Positions 42,874-54,230 of a stretch of 64,000 nt of DNA are shown one piece after another (within the stretch, counting starts at the first letter, position 1; each line of letters opens with the position of its first letter). Under the pieces are notes generated by a model. It ran no database searches, was not told the origin of the DNA, and saw only the letters and a list, made by a program, of their open reading frames with translations. The stretch comes from Proteles cristata cristata (taxonomy: Eukaryota; Chordata; Mammalia; Carnivora; Hyaenidae), in assembly GCA_017311185.1 (NCBI GenBank), contig JAESUZ010001071.1, positions 1,426,001-1,490,000 of the forward strand, read 5' to 3'. Position numbers and translations under genes: made by a program.

Positions 42874-43045
42874 GTTGTTTCATTTTTTTGATAAAAGTGT
42901 TGTTGATCCTTGTTGAAAAAATGTATCTCAAAAAAATACCTCTAGATTGGACTTTATTATGTTAGGCATATAGTATAGGAAAAAGTAAAGTGTGCAGCTG
43001 TTGTAATGTGAGGTATCCTTAAAATTTTGTGTACATTTTTAAAAG

Positions 43046-43051
43046 AATAAA
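43046..43051 (+). terminator. LY75: Second candidate poly(A) signal for LY75
   Basis: AATAAA at aaaagAATAAAcatc with a T/G-rich stretch downstream (gaatgtttgatttgagtc). It could serve as a distal site if the one about 180 bases upstream is skipped. Confidence 0.4.
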
Positions 43052-43798
43052 CATCATCCTATATCTCTGAATGTTTGATTTGAGTCTCTTTTTCAGATGC
43101 CATTGACTCAGCAGTTCTTAGCAAGTCTTTTAACTATTGGATCAGCAGAAATTCCATCTATGATTCACACTTACTTCTCATTCTTAGTGCTTCCTCAGAA
43201 GAGTCTCTCCTACCTCCTAGCCCAAGGCATTCATCAGCCACTTCTAAGTCAATAGGTCACATATCTAGTTCCAGGCTTATATTTCTAACTCCCACTGGAC
43301 AATCTACATGAAAGTCCTTCTCAGCATGACCAGAACTGCCCATATTGTGTTCACTTTCCCATCTGACCTGTTGCAAATGGATTAGAAGAAATGAAGACAG
43401 CCTTTTCCAGTCTTCCCTAGCTAATCCAACCCTCACATGTAATCTGACAAAATCAAGCTCTCAAATCCTGGTACCTGAAAAAGCAAGTAAATACATTTAA
43501 TGATCAGGTACAAGAGACAAATGTGGAAGTGATACCATTCATCACCCTATTTTTCCTCCTTTTTCTCACACACAGCATCTTCCCTTCCCTGATCCTTGGG
43601 CAAGATGTTGCCATTATCTGGCAGCTCTCTTCTGCAAATGACTGCCATAATGTTGGTAAACCCAAATCCTCAATCCACTGCTAAATTTATGCTAGGGAAA
43701 GAGATTCAGATTCGTTTATCTTAGGTTCATTTAATCCTACAGCCCTCTTGGGGAAATGAAGACTTAATTGTTATTACCTTAATAATTTTATCTTGTTT
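43052..43798. other. LY75-CD302 intergenic, single-copy part
   Basis: No recognisable repeat or gene. Confidence 0.5.
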
Positions 43799-44013
43799 TT
43801 TTTTTAATATTTTTTATTTATTTCTAGGAGAGAGAGAGAGACAGCGTGAGCAGGGGAGTGTCAGAGAGAGAGGGAGTCACAGACTGAAACATGCTCCAGG
43901 CTCTGAGCTGGCAGTCAGCACAGAGCCCGATGCGGGGCTCGAACCTACGAACCGCGGGATCATGACCTAAGCGAAAGTCGGACACTTAACCGACTAAGCC
44001 ACCCAGGCGCCCC
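43799..44013 (-). mobile_element. tRNA-Lys SINE, young type
   Basis: Same subtype as at 25930. Perfect duplication aattttatcttgttt at 43784-43798 and 44014-44028. Confidence 0.96.
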
Positions 44014-44028
44014 AATTTTATCTTGTTT

Positions 44029-45697
44029 AAGAAGACAAATTTTAGCTAGATTTGTCTAGATCTTTGACAAAGACTTATTTTTACTAGACCTCATCATCTA
44101 TACAAAGTTACCTGTACCCTGCATATTCTAAATTAAAACTTTCTTACGATTATCTACATTTCAACAGATTTAGTATATGTATATTTCTCTTTTTTCTGAG
44201 CTAAATTAATCAGAAGCAGAATTTTAGAAACTTTTTTCCCCACTTCCCCTAATCAGTTTTCTTACATTCCCCTTCAATCAATATGAAAAACTCCTTTTCT
44301 CCCAAGCTAGAAATTCAGAATTCATCCTCAGATCCTCTCTTTCTCATCTCCCTAATCCAACAATTCTGTCAGATTTATCTCAGGCTTCTCATAGAGTGGC
44401 TATCTCCATTATCAGCTCTCTTAATTCCGGCCTTTATCATTTTATTTTTCTTCCTGGATTGTTTGCACCAGCCTCTTCACTCATGTTCTTCATCAGCCTT
44501 TTCTCTTCATCCCATGTCCCTACTCCTGAGCCTACAGGAGCTGAAATACAAAGAAGGACTCACTCTGTGTTTGGTCTAAAGTTATCTAGGCCTTCTACCT
44601 ATCTTAGGCCAAAAGAGATCTCAGCAATGCTCAGGCCAGAGACCTTTCCCAGGAACCTTATGTGGTTCATAAGGAACCACATTCAGTCCCAGGAAGCCCT
44701 AGGTTTTAAGTTCCCTGGCCAAATACCTTTTAATGCATTGTAACATCAAGTCAATCCAAATTCAGTTCCTCTTTCTATGGGCTTAGACCTGCCCTTCTCC
44801 TCCATCTTCCCCAAAATCTTCTGCCATGACTCCATCTCTCTTCCAATTGCTATGTAACAGAGAAACAAAGTCGGATAAAACTGGACTCCAGAAATTAGGA
44901 AAACACTGGTGATCTAAGCCAGTAGAAATGTAGCAGAGTGGAGCCAGAATCTAGAGTGAGCTGCAAACTGAAAAGGAAATGAGGAAATGGAGAATGTGAG
45001 GTTTTAAAAAGTATGGTTGAAAAGAAAAAGAAAGGAAGAAGGAGGGTTGAAGAAGATTTTTTTTTTCCAAAGAAGAAAGGAAAGAGGTTCACAGGTTAGA
45101 ACCTGAGAGGAACAAAACAAATCAGAAGATCTAAAAAGAGTGGCCAGAGAGAAATTAATGATGCAGGGAAGAGAGATAGAGTCATGGCAGAAGATCTTGG
45201 GGGAGATGGAGGAGAAGGGCAGCTCTAAATCCATAGAAAGAGGAACCGAGTTTGGATGGAATGGGGAACACTGCCTTCCTCTTTGAGGCCACACAATGAA
45301 GACCTGCATGGAAGAGAAAGGGAGAGCATGAAGTATTTGAAAATTTTTGTCTATACCTGATGGCCTCCCTTTCTCTATCGAGTAGAAGGCAAGATCTTCT
45401 ACTAAGAAACATGAGTAGCAAATTGGGTCTCAGTTTGAATAATGTAATAAAAAATTTTGCAATACCTGATTAGAGGAATGGGGAAGGACAATGACCAAGA
45501 TAAATAAAAGGATCATAGAAAATGCATACAGGACCCAGATAAAATTAAGCCATGTATTTGTACTGAACTGATAACCAACAGTAAAATTGATTAGTTTCAT
45601 CTACCTGTCCTCAGTTACCTCAGTGAAGTTGAGGAACAGGAGCCTGTGAAGAAGAAAGAATAGGACCCATCCTCAAAAAATGAAAAATAGAATTACC
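44029..45697. other. Intergenic stretch without a recognised feature
   Basis: Contains several open frames up to 115 codons (44283-44743) with no start context, splice evidence or family resemblance. Composition is pyrimidine-rich left of 44860 and purine-rich at 44880-45330. Confidence 0.45.
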
Positions 45698-45787
45698 AGG
45701 GACACCTGGCTAGCTCAGTCAGTAGAGCATGAGACTCTCAATCTTGTGGCCATGAGTTCAAGCCCCACATTTGGTGTACAGCTTACT
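45698..45787 (+). mobile_element. Short carnivore tRNA SINE
   Basis: gggacacctggctagctcag head, gtagagcatgagactctcaa, ttcaagccccacatttggtg; its tail runs into the polypurine tract. Confidence 0.9.
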
Positions 45788-45874
45788 TAAAAAGAAGAAG
45801 AAGAAGAGGAAGAAGAAGGAGAAGGAGAAGGAGAAGGAGAAAGAGAAGGAGAAGAAGAGGAAGAGGAAGAAGTG

Positions 45875-45906
<32 letters not shown>

Positions 45907-45985
45907 AGAAGAAGAAGAAGAAGAAGAAGAAGAAGAAGAAGAGAAGAAGGAGGAGGAGGAGTAAGAAGAAAAAGAAAAAAATATA
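45788..45985. repeat. Polypurine (GAA/GGA)n tract, about 200 bases
   Basis: Near-pure purine run, about 60 bases of perfect GAA in the middle, flanked by GGA/AAG variants; an expanded SINE tail. Apparent Lys/Glu or Phe/Leu frames here are artefacts. Confidence 0.95.
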
Positions 45986-45994
45986 TGTAATTGT

Positions 45995-46530
45995 CATATG
46001 ATCCAGCAATCCCACTTCTGGGTGTATATTTAAAGGAAACGAGAACAAGATCTTGAAGAGATATCTGCACCTGTATCACACATACACACAGTGGAATATT
46101 ATTTAACTATGAGAAAGAAGAAACGGCCATTTGTGACAACATGGATAAAACTTGTGGACATTATGCTGAGTGAAATAAGTCAGCATCACAAGCCAAAAAA
46201 ATTATTTTTTAAGAAAAATTTACAAATATAGAATCATTATGTTGTACACCTGATATTAATATAATGTTATATGTCAATTTATATCTCAATACAAAAAAAA
46301 AGTAAGACAGAGAAAGACAAATGCTGTAATGTGTCACTTATACATGAAATAAAAAATAACCGAACTCATAGAAACGGAGTAGAATTGTGGTTACCAGGGG
46401 CTTGAGGGTGGGAGAAATGGGGAGATGATGGACCAAGAGTAAAAACTTCCAGTTATAAGATGAGGAAGTTCAGAAGATCTAACGTAGAGCATAGTGATTA
46501 TAGCTAATAATACTATATTATAAAATATTT
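45995..46530 (+). repeat. Old L1 3' end
   Basis: atgatccagcaatcccactt, cttgtggacattatgctgag, gtggttaccaggggcttgag in sense, followed by a switch to reverse L1. Confidence 0.7.
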
Positions 46531-46534
46531 TAAG

Positions 46535-47335
46535 GTTATTCATGTCTTTTAATGATTTGATAGTTCATTTCTTTTTAGTGCTGAGTAATATTCCAGTGTG
46601 CAAATGGATCACAGTTTGTTTGTTCATCACCTACTGGAAGACATCTTGGTTGCTTTCAGGTTTTGGCAATTGTGAATAAAGCTGCTATAAACTTATGAAA
46701 GCAACTTTTTGTGTGTTTGCAAGTTTTTAACTTTTTCAGGTAGGTACCAAGAAGCACAATTGTTGCACTGTATATTAGGGATGGATACATTTAGTCTTGT
46801 TAAGAAGCTGCCAAACTGGGGCACCTGGGTGGCTCAGTTGGTTAAGTGTCCTGCTTTGGCTCAGGTCATGATCTCACACTTTGTGGGCTCTGTGTTGGGC
46901 TCTGTGCTGACAGCTAGCTCAGAGGCCGGAGTTTGTCTTTGTATTCTGTCTCTCCCTCTCTCTGACCTTCCCCTGCTCACACTGTCTCTATCTCTCTCTC
47001 TCAAAAATAAATAAAGCATTTAAAGAAAATTAAAAAAAAAGAAGAAGCTGCCAAATTGTCTTCAGGAGGAGTTGTACCATTTTGTATTTCCACCAGCAAT
47101 GAACGAGAGAGTTCCTTTTGCTCCTCATCTTCTTCAACAGTTGGTGTCAGTGTTTCGATTTTAGCCGTTCTAATAGGTGTATAGTGGTATCTCATTTTTG
47201 TTTTAATTTGAAATTCTTTAGTGATACCTGATGTCAAGCGCTTTCATATGCTTTTTACCATCTGTATATCGTCTTTGGTGACGAGTCTATTCAGATCCTT
47301 GGTACATTTTTAAATAGAGTTGTTTGTGTTTTGAC
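46535..47335 (-). repeat. Old L1 ORF2 end, reverse, split by SINE
   Basis: gtgctgagtaatattccagt, ggcaattgtgaataaagctg, taggtgtatagtggtatctc, cgagtctattcagatccttg. Confidence 0.75.
46818..47041 (+). mobile_element. tRNA-Lys SINE
   Basis: ggggcacctgggtggctcag head. Duplication aagaagctgccaaactg / aagaagctgccaaattg inside the L1. Confidence 0.94.
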
Positions 47336-47509
47336 TGTTGAATTTACACTTGATTTTAAAGCAGTGTTTTGCTGAAGACCTGAGGCTATGTCTGGATTTA
47401 AACAGGCTGTATTACTTGGCCCTTGTTTGTGCATTGTGTTATCTGGTTCTAGATGTTGTCACCAATTTATAGTTGCCTAGTTCATACTTACGGCAAGCAT
47501 AGTTATTTT

Positions 47510-47640
47510 TTTTTTCCTTTTAAACAACAGAAATTTATTGTTTCACAGTTCTTGAGGTGGAAGTTTGAGATCAAGGTATGGGCAGAGTTGGTTCCTTTCA
47601 AGGGCTGTACAAATATAATTTAAAGACCTCAATCCCTGAA
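47510..47640. repeat. Possible ancient repeat fragment
   Basis: acaacagaaatttattgttt, cagttcttgaggtggaagtt and gagatcaaggtatgggcaga match the start of a common mammalian repeat; family not assigned. Confidence 0.4.
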
Positions 47641-47879
47641 GTTGATAACAGATGAAAGTTGTCTGAGGGACACAGTCCACTGGGAGGAGCCTTTGAAAAA
47701 GTTTCTGACCACTAGATCCAAAGGAGGAATCTGGCAGACACTTTAACCAAGTGAGCAAAATTAGCATCACCAGTGATGAGACTTACTAACATGGTGTCTC
47801 TCCTGGGAGGGAAACCTCATTTCTGTGGTACTCTCGCCAAAGAAACAAAAACATAACCTGAATCCTGTTCTTTCAATTT

Positions 47880-48285
47880 CCTTCAAGAGGAAACATGAGA
47901 CACACCAAAACCGAAGAACATTCTACAAAATGGTTGGCCATCTTCAAATGAGACCAGGAAAAGACAAACAATGACAACTGTCCCACATTAAACGAGACTA
48001 AGGAGAGAAGACATCTCAATGCAACTTATGCTGGACTGGATTTTAGAACAAAAAAAGACACACAGGACAGGAAAAGACCATTAGAGGGACAATGGACGAA
48101 ATGTGATAAAAAGTTGAAGATTGGTTAATAGTAGTATACCAGTTTTAATTTCCTGGCTTTGACCATTTTACTGGAGTTATTATACACAGTGTTGACATTT
48201 AGAAAAGCTGGCTGAAGGGTTACGGAAATTCTTCGGACTCTTCTTGCAACATCTTTGAGAGTCGGAAATGATTCCAGTTCAAAGG
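47880..48285 (+). repeat. Old L1M 3' end abutting the CD302 CpG island
   Basis: atgctggactggattttaga, gaccattagagggacaatgg, agttgaagattggttaatag, gaagggttacggaaattctt and aaatgattccagttcaaag follow the order of old L1M 3' UTRs. It stops where the CpG-rich sequence begins. Confidence 0.6.
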
Positions 48286-48299
48286 ACAAGTTTCAAATA

Positions 48300-49170
48300 C
48301 GATAGAGACTTCGCAGGGGCGGCGCGCGGGCGGGCTCTCGCGGCCGGGTCAGTCCCCGGCGGGGCCCTCCCGCCCCCTCGGCCTTTCTCCCCCGCCCCCT
48401 GCGGCCGGCCGCGTGGGCGGGAGCCGCAGCGCCCGGTACTTCCGAGGAGCGCAGCTGGGCGCTCGCGCCGCCGTCATGCCGCGGGCCGCGCTGCCCGCTC
48501 TCCTGCTGCCGCTGCTGGGCCTCGCCGCCGCCGCCGTCGCGGGTGAGCTGCCCCTCGCGCGCCCCCCTCCCTCCCTGCAGCTCGACCCCGAGCGGTGGCC
48601 CTCGCCCCCTGCCCGGCGCTGAAGCTCCAGCCGCTGGCCGCCCGAGGGTGGCCCGGAGGCGCGGCCTCCCGACAGGGCGTCTCGCCCTCCCCTGCGCGCC
48701 CACCCCGTGCGACACCCCGCTCCCCCGCACGTCGGTTGCCCCGGGGCGCTGCGTCCGGTCGCCTCCTGGCCCCCGCCTGGCACCCCTTGGCGCAGCGGGT
48801 TACGAGCGTGAGCCCTTCGACGACCCGAACGTGCCCTCTCTCGCCCACCGTGCGCACAGCCTCGACGCAGACCCCCTTCGCGGGGAGGGGTCCCCAAATG
48901 GGGATGCTGTCTGAGGGCAGAGCAGGGGGACTTAGAGCCGCACGCCAGGGGAGCTTGAGGGCCATTTGGAGCCGAAAGGAGGGGCGGGGAAGTCAGCTGC
49001 GGAGATTTCCCCTCCGCGCCGCGCGGACGAGGGTGGGGGCGCGAGGAAGCGGGCTCTGCCGTGCTCGCCGCCTGGTTTGTCCGGCCGCTTGGTGGTCACG
49101 TTGTTGAAACAAGGGAAACCGTTCAGCCCGCTCACCCCTGGATCGCGGTGGGACGGGAGCCAGCGACGCT
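48300..49170. promoter_or_regulatory. CD302: CpG island and promoter of CD302
   Basis: Abrupt change from AT-rich DNA to sequence packed with CG dinucleotides. No TATA box is seen near the start codon, as expected for a CpG-island promoter. GC boxes (CCGCCCC-type) lie at about 48369-48405 and again inside intron 1 at about 48978-48988. An ETS-type ACTTCCG lies at about 48438-48444. The transcription start is not determined. Confidence 0.88.
48476..48542 (+). CDS. CD302: CD302 (DCL-1) exon 1, signal peptide
   Basis: ATG with G at -3 encodes M-P-R-A-A-L-P-A-L-L-L-P-L-L-G-L-A-A-A-A, then V-A, a classic secretion signal, ending G|gtgagc in phase 1. It matches the human CD302 signal peptide almost residue for residue (human has Leu at position 2). 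CD302 is a single-CTLD type I receptor of phagocytes that lies directly downstream of LY75 in mammals, so sequence and position agree. Only this exon is present: no sequence resembling exon 2 (start of the lectin domain) was found before the right edge, so the remainder of the window is intron 1. A longer open frame continues past the donor but is intronic GC-rich sequence. Confidence 0.94.
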
Positions 49171-50950
49171 TGGATTGATTTTAAAAAGTCGTGAAGTCTG
49201 GCCTGCTGTTGTGCAAGCGTCCTCTGGAAAATCGCACAGGATTAGTCAGTGGCAAAATGACGCCTGAGGAAAATAGATCATTCCGTTGAATGTGTGCGGT
49301 ATTTTTGTTTGTTTTTAACAAGTTTTTGGTACAAGCATGTAAAAAATCTTGAATGGGGGGGAAAAGACTTCCATCCAGAAACACTATTGATTAAATAGTT
49401 CCAGGAATTAAAGACCAAAATAAACAAGAACCAAGGGAATACTTGCGTAGGTTTGAATAACATGTTTATGCAAGTGGGGTTTTTTTTTTGTTGTTTGTTT
49501 TTTTCTTTGGTTTTCGTTTTTTGTTTTTTTCCTCCTCTTAATTTCGCTGCCATTTTATAAGTTTCTGCTGGAAGTCTGCTGACAGGCAGGAATGTTTAAA
49601 CGGACCTCAGTGTTCGAGGCAGCAGTAGGGTAAGCAACTCAGAACTCGCAGACTCAAGGCTCCTTTCCTGAAAGCTCTCGTGGATCAGCATTTAGGACTA
49701 GTTATGCCATCCGCTGCCTATGGAGGGGCAGAAACAAGCTGTGCCGATTTTCATTCTTCACACTGAGCCCGTTTTTGTCGAAGACAAGGCTGGACTGTTT
49801 TGAGACCCCTCACCCCACACACCCTCATTATGTTTGCCAGTAACATCTAAACGCCTCTGTAACCCACCCTCCGGCAGCCATGCCTTCATACTTAAGGTTA
49901 GTCAAAATATACTTTTCCCGTACGATTTAAAAAAAAATCTATTTCTAGATATTGATGTCTGTCTTTTCAGAGAAGTTGTTTTTGATCTGTAATAGAGGAG
50001 AAGCTATCTTTGGAAAACTGTTCGTTTTTCCAAGTCCGGTACTGTTAAGGAGGCTTTTCAAAAGCTTGAGAAGTGCATGTCGTATAAATTAATACCAGTG
50101 ATTAACCAGCTTCTATCAGTCAGGTGGCTTTAAGGATTAATTTAGAAAGAGCATTAAGGTTTGGAGTTAGGTACAGACTGTATGGCCTTCATCAAGTTAC
50201 CCAACTCATTGCACTCGGAGGTAATACCCAGGCCCATCACAGGCATTAAGTGAGAAGTCTATGGCTGGTACCTATTGCAGGAATGGCAAATCTTGATTTC
50301 CTTCCTTTTGTTCTCCTCATACAAAAGGAAGGGTGATTATTGCAAGTAGAAAACATCATGAGTGCCACGTTATGTGGGTTTGGATATTTGTGGTTACTGA
50401 GTCCATTCACATACATGTTGGTGATAAGGGCTGGAAAAAAACCGTGTTTTTCATCAGAATACTTCACAATATTCTATCCAGACACCATCAGGAAATTATA
50501 TTAGAACTAAGTCAAGAAAGAGCTTTTCAACGTTATCACAGAAGTAGCCGAATGGCAAGGTCTTCACGAAAAGCACCTTTGGAATTGCATAAAGTATAAA
50601 TTTAATGTTGAAATGGAAATCATTGTTCTTGTTCTCTGTTATTTTGTAGTTTATTAGTATAAGTAATCTTATGCTCTTAGTTACTATCTTGAAAATCAAA
50701 ATGAATAAAACGTTATGTAAATTTCTGAGTAAGATCCCATGGCATCCCTTTTAAAAAGTTCTTTTGTAATGGTGCTTTTTGCACACAGTAGGTGATCAGC
50801 ATATGTTTATTGGGTCAGTGGTTTCCTATGGGGAACTATGGGATAAGTGAATAAGCATACTCAGAGTAAGTCCTCTTCTGTGGCCATCATGTGTATCAGA
50901 ATCTACGTTACCTAATTGTGAATCGCCATAGCTTACAAGCTCTGGATGAG
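49171..50950 (+). other. CD302 intron 1, single-copy part
   Basis: T-rich run at 49480-49540 and a weak MIR-like stretch near 50140-50260; no exon recognised. Confidence 0.45.
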
Positions 50951-50954
50951 GTGC

Positions 50955-51260
50955 CCCTGCCTTCCTTCTTGAAGTTACCTCTTACCATTCTTGCCTTTCA
51001 CTCTGTTTATCCACACTGAGCCCCTGGGGACTCAGCCACCTGCTGGCTCTTCTGCCAGACTGCCCTTCCCTTCCCCTCTCATTGGCAGGGCTGCCCCCGC
51101 CCACAATATTCAAATCTCTGTTCATATGTCACCTCCTCCGGCCTTCGCTGAACACCCCACATTCTCAATATCACAACCCTATATTTTATCTTCTTTCAAA
51201 GCACTTAATTCTGTCTGAATGCATCTTGTTTACTCATCATCTTCTTGCTTGCAGGAACTT
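50955..51260 (+). repeat. Probable L2 3' end
   Basis: ttcatatgtcacctcctccg followed by aagcacttaattctgtctga and cttcttgcttgcaggaactt matches the order of L2 3' ends. Confidence 0.45.
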
Positions 51261-51659
51261 TACAGTCTTGTGAATTTTTGTTTTGTTTTGAGTTGTGCCT
51301 GTGCACTTTTGTCTAATTTATAATAAAAGAACAAACAGTTTTAAATGAATGATTTTTAAAAAGAAAGGATGATAGTGGGATTTTTAAATTACTTCACGTG
51401 TGTCATGAACTGATCTCATAATTTAATTTAAAGCATGAAATCATCTCAATCTATTGCTGTGACTTTTTCTAATCCTTGTAGATGGCACAGTGATGTTTCA
51501 AAGGAAATTATCTCATATATTTTTGTAAATTTTGAAACATTAATAAATGTTTCTTCTAGTGAAAAAGTGAAATTAAAGTTAGGTATTATTATCGTTGCGA
51601 AGCATTTAAAAATGTGCTTATGTGTTGAAAATTAGTTTTGCAACAGGGTCATTGTCCAC

Positions 51660-51855
51660 ATTTTTTTTTTTTTTTTTTTTTTTTTTTTGAGAGAGAGTGC
51701 AAGAGGGGGAGGAGCAGGAAGAGAGGGACTGAGGATCTGAAGTGGGCTCTCTGCTGACAGCAGTGAGCCCAGGCTGGGGCTTGAGCTCATAACCTGTGAA
51801 ATCATGACCTGAGCCGAAGTCTGATGTTCAACCGACCGAGCCACCCAAGTGCCCC
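51660..51855 (-). mobile_element. Older tRNA-Lys SINE
   Basis: 28-base T run, tgagagagagtgcaagaggg, cttgagctcataacctgtga, gagccacccaagtgcccc. Flanks tgtccacatttttt / tgtctacagttttt. Confidence 0.9.
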
Positions 51856-53430
51856 TGTCTACAGTTTTTTATGATACGTATCAAGTATTTTATTTCTTTT
51901 GTGGGTTATTTTAGATTTTGCGGGCAAACATTGAAACTGAATCTATAAGAAAATGGACCAGTGATGCCCAGAGAAAGGTGCAGAGTAACACCAGCACCCC
52001 CATTCTATAAATAAATCTCATGACAGCCCTTCTGTGACGAGACTGGGGGTGGAAGTTGGAGGTGGACTCCTGGAAGCTGGGCTGAGAATGGTGATATGGA
52101 GGGGGAGTCAGAGTGGCTCAAGTTCTTGTGATTCAGGGAGATCTTGTAGCCCAGAGTACAGCCGTAGGGCCTCTGGGTTAGTCAGGGACTTGGAACCCCA
52201 CTCCTGCCTTCATACATAAGAAACATAGTAAACAGCTCGTCTGCTTTTTCTGCCTCTGCCACAGTTGCTCTTGTGGAAGTGAGTGCGACTCATATCATAA
52301 TGGAGAGGGGCAAAGTTCTTATTGACCAGGGGAAGAAGTGCAGTCCTTGCCTTCACTTGTTAACATTCATAACAAGCATTTCCCAAGGATCACTTCCTCT
52401 TATGCTGTGCCTGGTTGCTTAAGAAGAGAAATTATAAGGGAACAGAGAGTTCTACTAGAACTCACTGGTAATGCCAAACATGCCTGTGGATGTGCCATTT
52501 TATTGTCTTAGCACATGGTCATTTTGGGCAGAGGATCTATGTAGAAACTTTTGGAATCCTAAGTACAAGCTGCTAATGTTTTCATCAGGCTCCTAAATTT
52601 CTGTATATATTGAGTCAATAGAATTATAAAGTTATAAAATCCATAAAGAGTCATTTACACACACTATTAATAACAACCTACCTTTCAGGACTGCTGTGAA
52701 GAAGTAAGAGTAACAGAAAAGCACTTTGCAGAGATCATTGTGGGCAGGCTTTGTGTGTGCGTTGGGAGGGGGGTTTAAAATATATTTTTATAGAAAATCT
52801 TACAGCATCTGTAATTGAGAACTTATGGCAGTATTTTGGGGAAGTAGGGGTTTAATGATAACAGGGTTATTGCAAAGATAACAGCATGGAAGAAGGCTTA
52901 GCTTAGCTTTCTGCTCATGAAGTGTGTGAACCTCAACAGCTTTCCTCATAAGAGGCATCCAGCCTCTGCTCGAACAGCTTTCTTCTCAAAGTAAAAACAT
53001 AGCTCTTAAGTAGTGCTTAAAGCATGTTTCTGGGGCACAGACTGACCTGTAGCGTGAGAAGAAGGGCTCACTGCTGAATTAACTGGGGTTACTGCTAATG
53101 TTGAAATGAGCCCAAGGAGCAGGCAGTTGAAAATTTTGAGGAAGTGAACAGTTTTCTATTTTTCTGTCTAAGCTTTTTAAATTTTTTGTTTTACCATGAA
53201 TTGCTTATGTAATTGTTCAACAGTGGTTTCTGAGGTGCTGCAGTTATCATTACATACTCATTCCCCTCTCAGGGGCCCATGTTTGCTGTTCCTTGTCTGA
53301 CCAAGATTTACACATGGCTTTTTTTTCCTTCAGCGCATTCAGACTTTTCACGTGTCTTTATAATCAGATCTTTCTTAGACTCCTTTCTAAAATTGCAGCT
53401 CTAACCCCTAACCTACACTCAGGATCTTAC
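51856..53430 (+). other. CD302 intron 1, single-copy part
   Basis: No recognisable repeat or exon. Short open frames have no supporting features. Confidence 0.45.
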
Positions 53431-53464
53431 TTCTCTGGTTTAACTTTGCTCCTCAATACTTATC

Positions 53465-53960
53465 ACCATGTAGCCTCCAAGATGGTCCCAATGATTCTTT
53501 CCTCCTCGTATTCACAGTTTTGTGTAGCTCATCCCAGCACCGAAAAGGGCTGACCTATGTAATCAATAGGATGTTGCAGAAGTAAGAGTGTGACTCCCAA
53601 GGCTGAATTACAAAAGATATTGGACTTTTCCCTTGTTCTCATTTGAATCATTTGCTCAGAGAGAAACAATCTGCCATGTCATAAGGAGCCTCAAGCAACC
53701 CTGAGGCCTCTTCCCCACAGTGAGCATCAACCCACCATCCATATGAAGAGCTTTCTTGGAGGCTTGTCCTCCAGACCCAGTTCAGTTTTCAGATCGCTGC
53801 AGCCCTGGCCAATAGCTTGACTGCCATCTTTATGACAAACCTCAAGCCAGAATCACCCAGCTAAGTAGCTGCTTCCAAATTCCTGACCCAGAGAAACTGT
53901 GTGAATACTAAACGGGCTTTTTTTTTTTTTTTTTGGTCATTTAAAGCTACATTATAATTT
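53465..53960 (+). repeat. Probable MaLR/MLT1-like LTR fragment
   Basis: ctgccatgtcataaggagcc, cttggaggcttgtcctccag, agatcgctgcagccctggcc, aattcctgacccagagaaac are in the order of an old mammalian LTR; family from memory only. Confidence 0.45.
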
Positions 53961-54094
53961 GTTAGATAACAATAGATTGCTGATATGTCCTCTAAATACA
54001 AAATACCACCTAAAATAGCTTGCCTTTGTGTATCTTCCTCAACTACCAGGATGGAAGGATTTTTTTCCTTTTTGTTCATTATGAAATCCCTAGC

Positions 54095-54230
54095 ACCCAG
54101 AACAACTTTCCCATACTGAGCCCCTGAGAATAAGTACTGTTACCATCCCCGTTTTACAAATAAGGAAACAAGGGCATGATAAGGTTAAGTAACATATCCA
54201 AGGTCATGCAGTCAGAGCCAGACTTCTCCA
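54095..54230 (-). repeat. MIR element
   Basis: taccatccccgttttacaaa, taaggaaacaagggcatgat, gtaacatatccaaggtcatg. Confidence 0.75.

Larger units (their letters stand above)
40709..42890 (+). other. LY75: LY75 3' untranslated region (probable extent)
   Basis: Runs from the stop codon to the first good poly(A) signal. It contains three SINEs and one inverted L1 3' fragment (listed separately), so roughly a third of it is lineage-specific transposon sequence. Unique AT-rich segments lie between them. The true end depends on which poly(A) signal is used. Confidence 0.7.

Noticed and set aside
44283..44743. Two overlapping frames of 98 and 115 codons
   Set aside because: No Kozak context, no recognised domain, no splice or promoter evidence; overlapping frames in pyrimidine-rich DNA are expected by chance.
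45758..46079. Open frames rich in Lys/Glu or Phe/Leu on both strands
   Set aside because: Translation of a polypurine microsatellite; no coding signal.
48293..49135. Long overlapping open frames on both strands around CD302 exon 1
   Set aside because: CpG-island DNA has few stop codons. Only the signal-peptide exon with its donor has family support.
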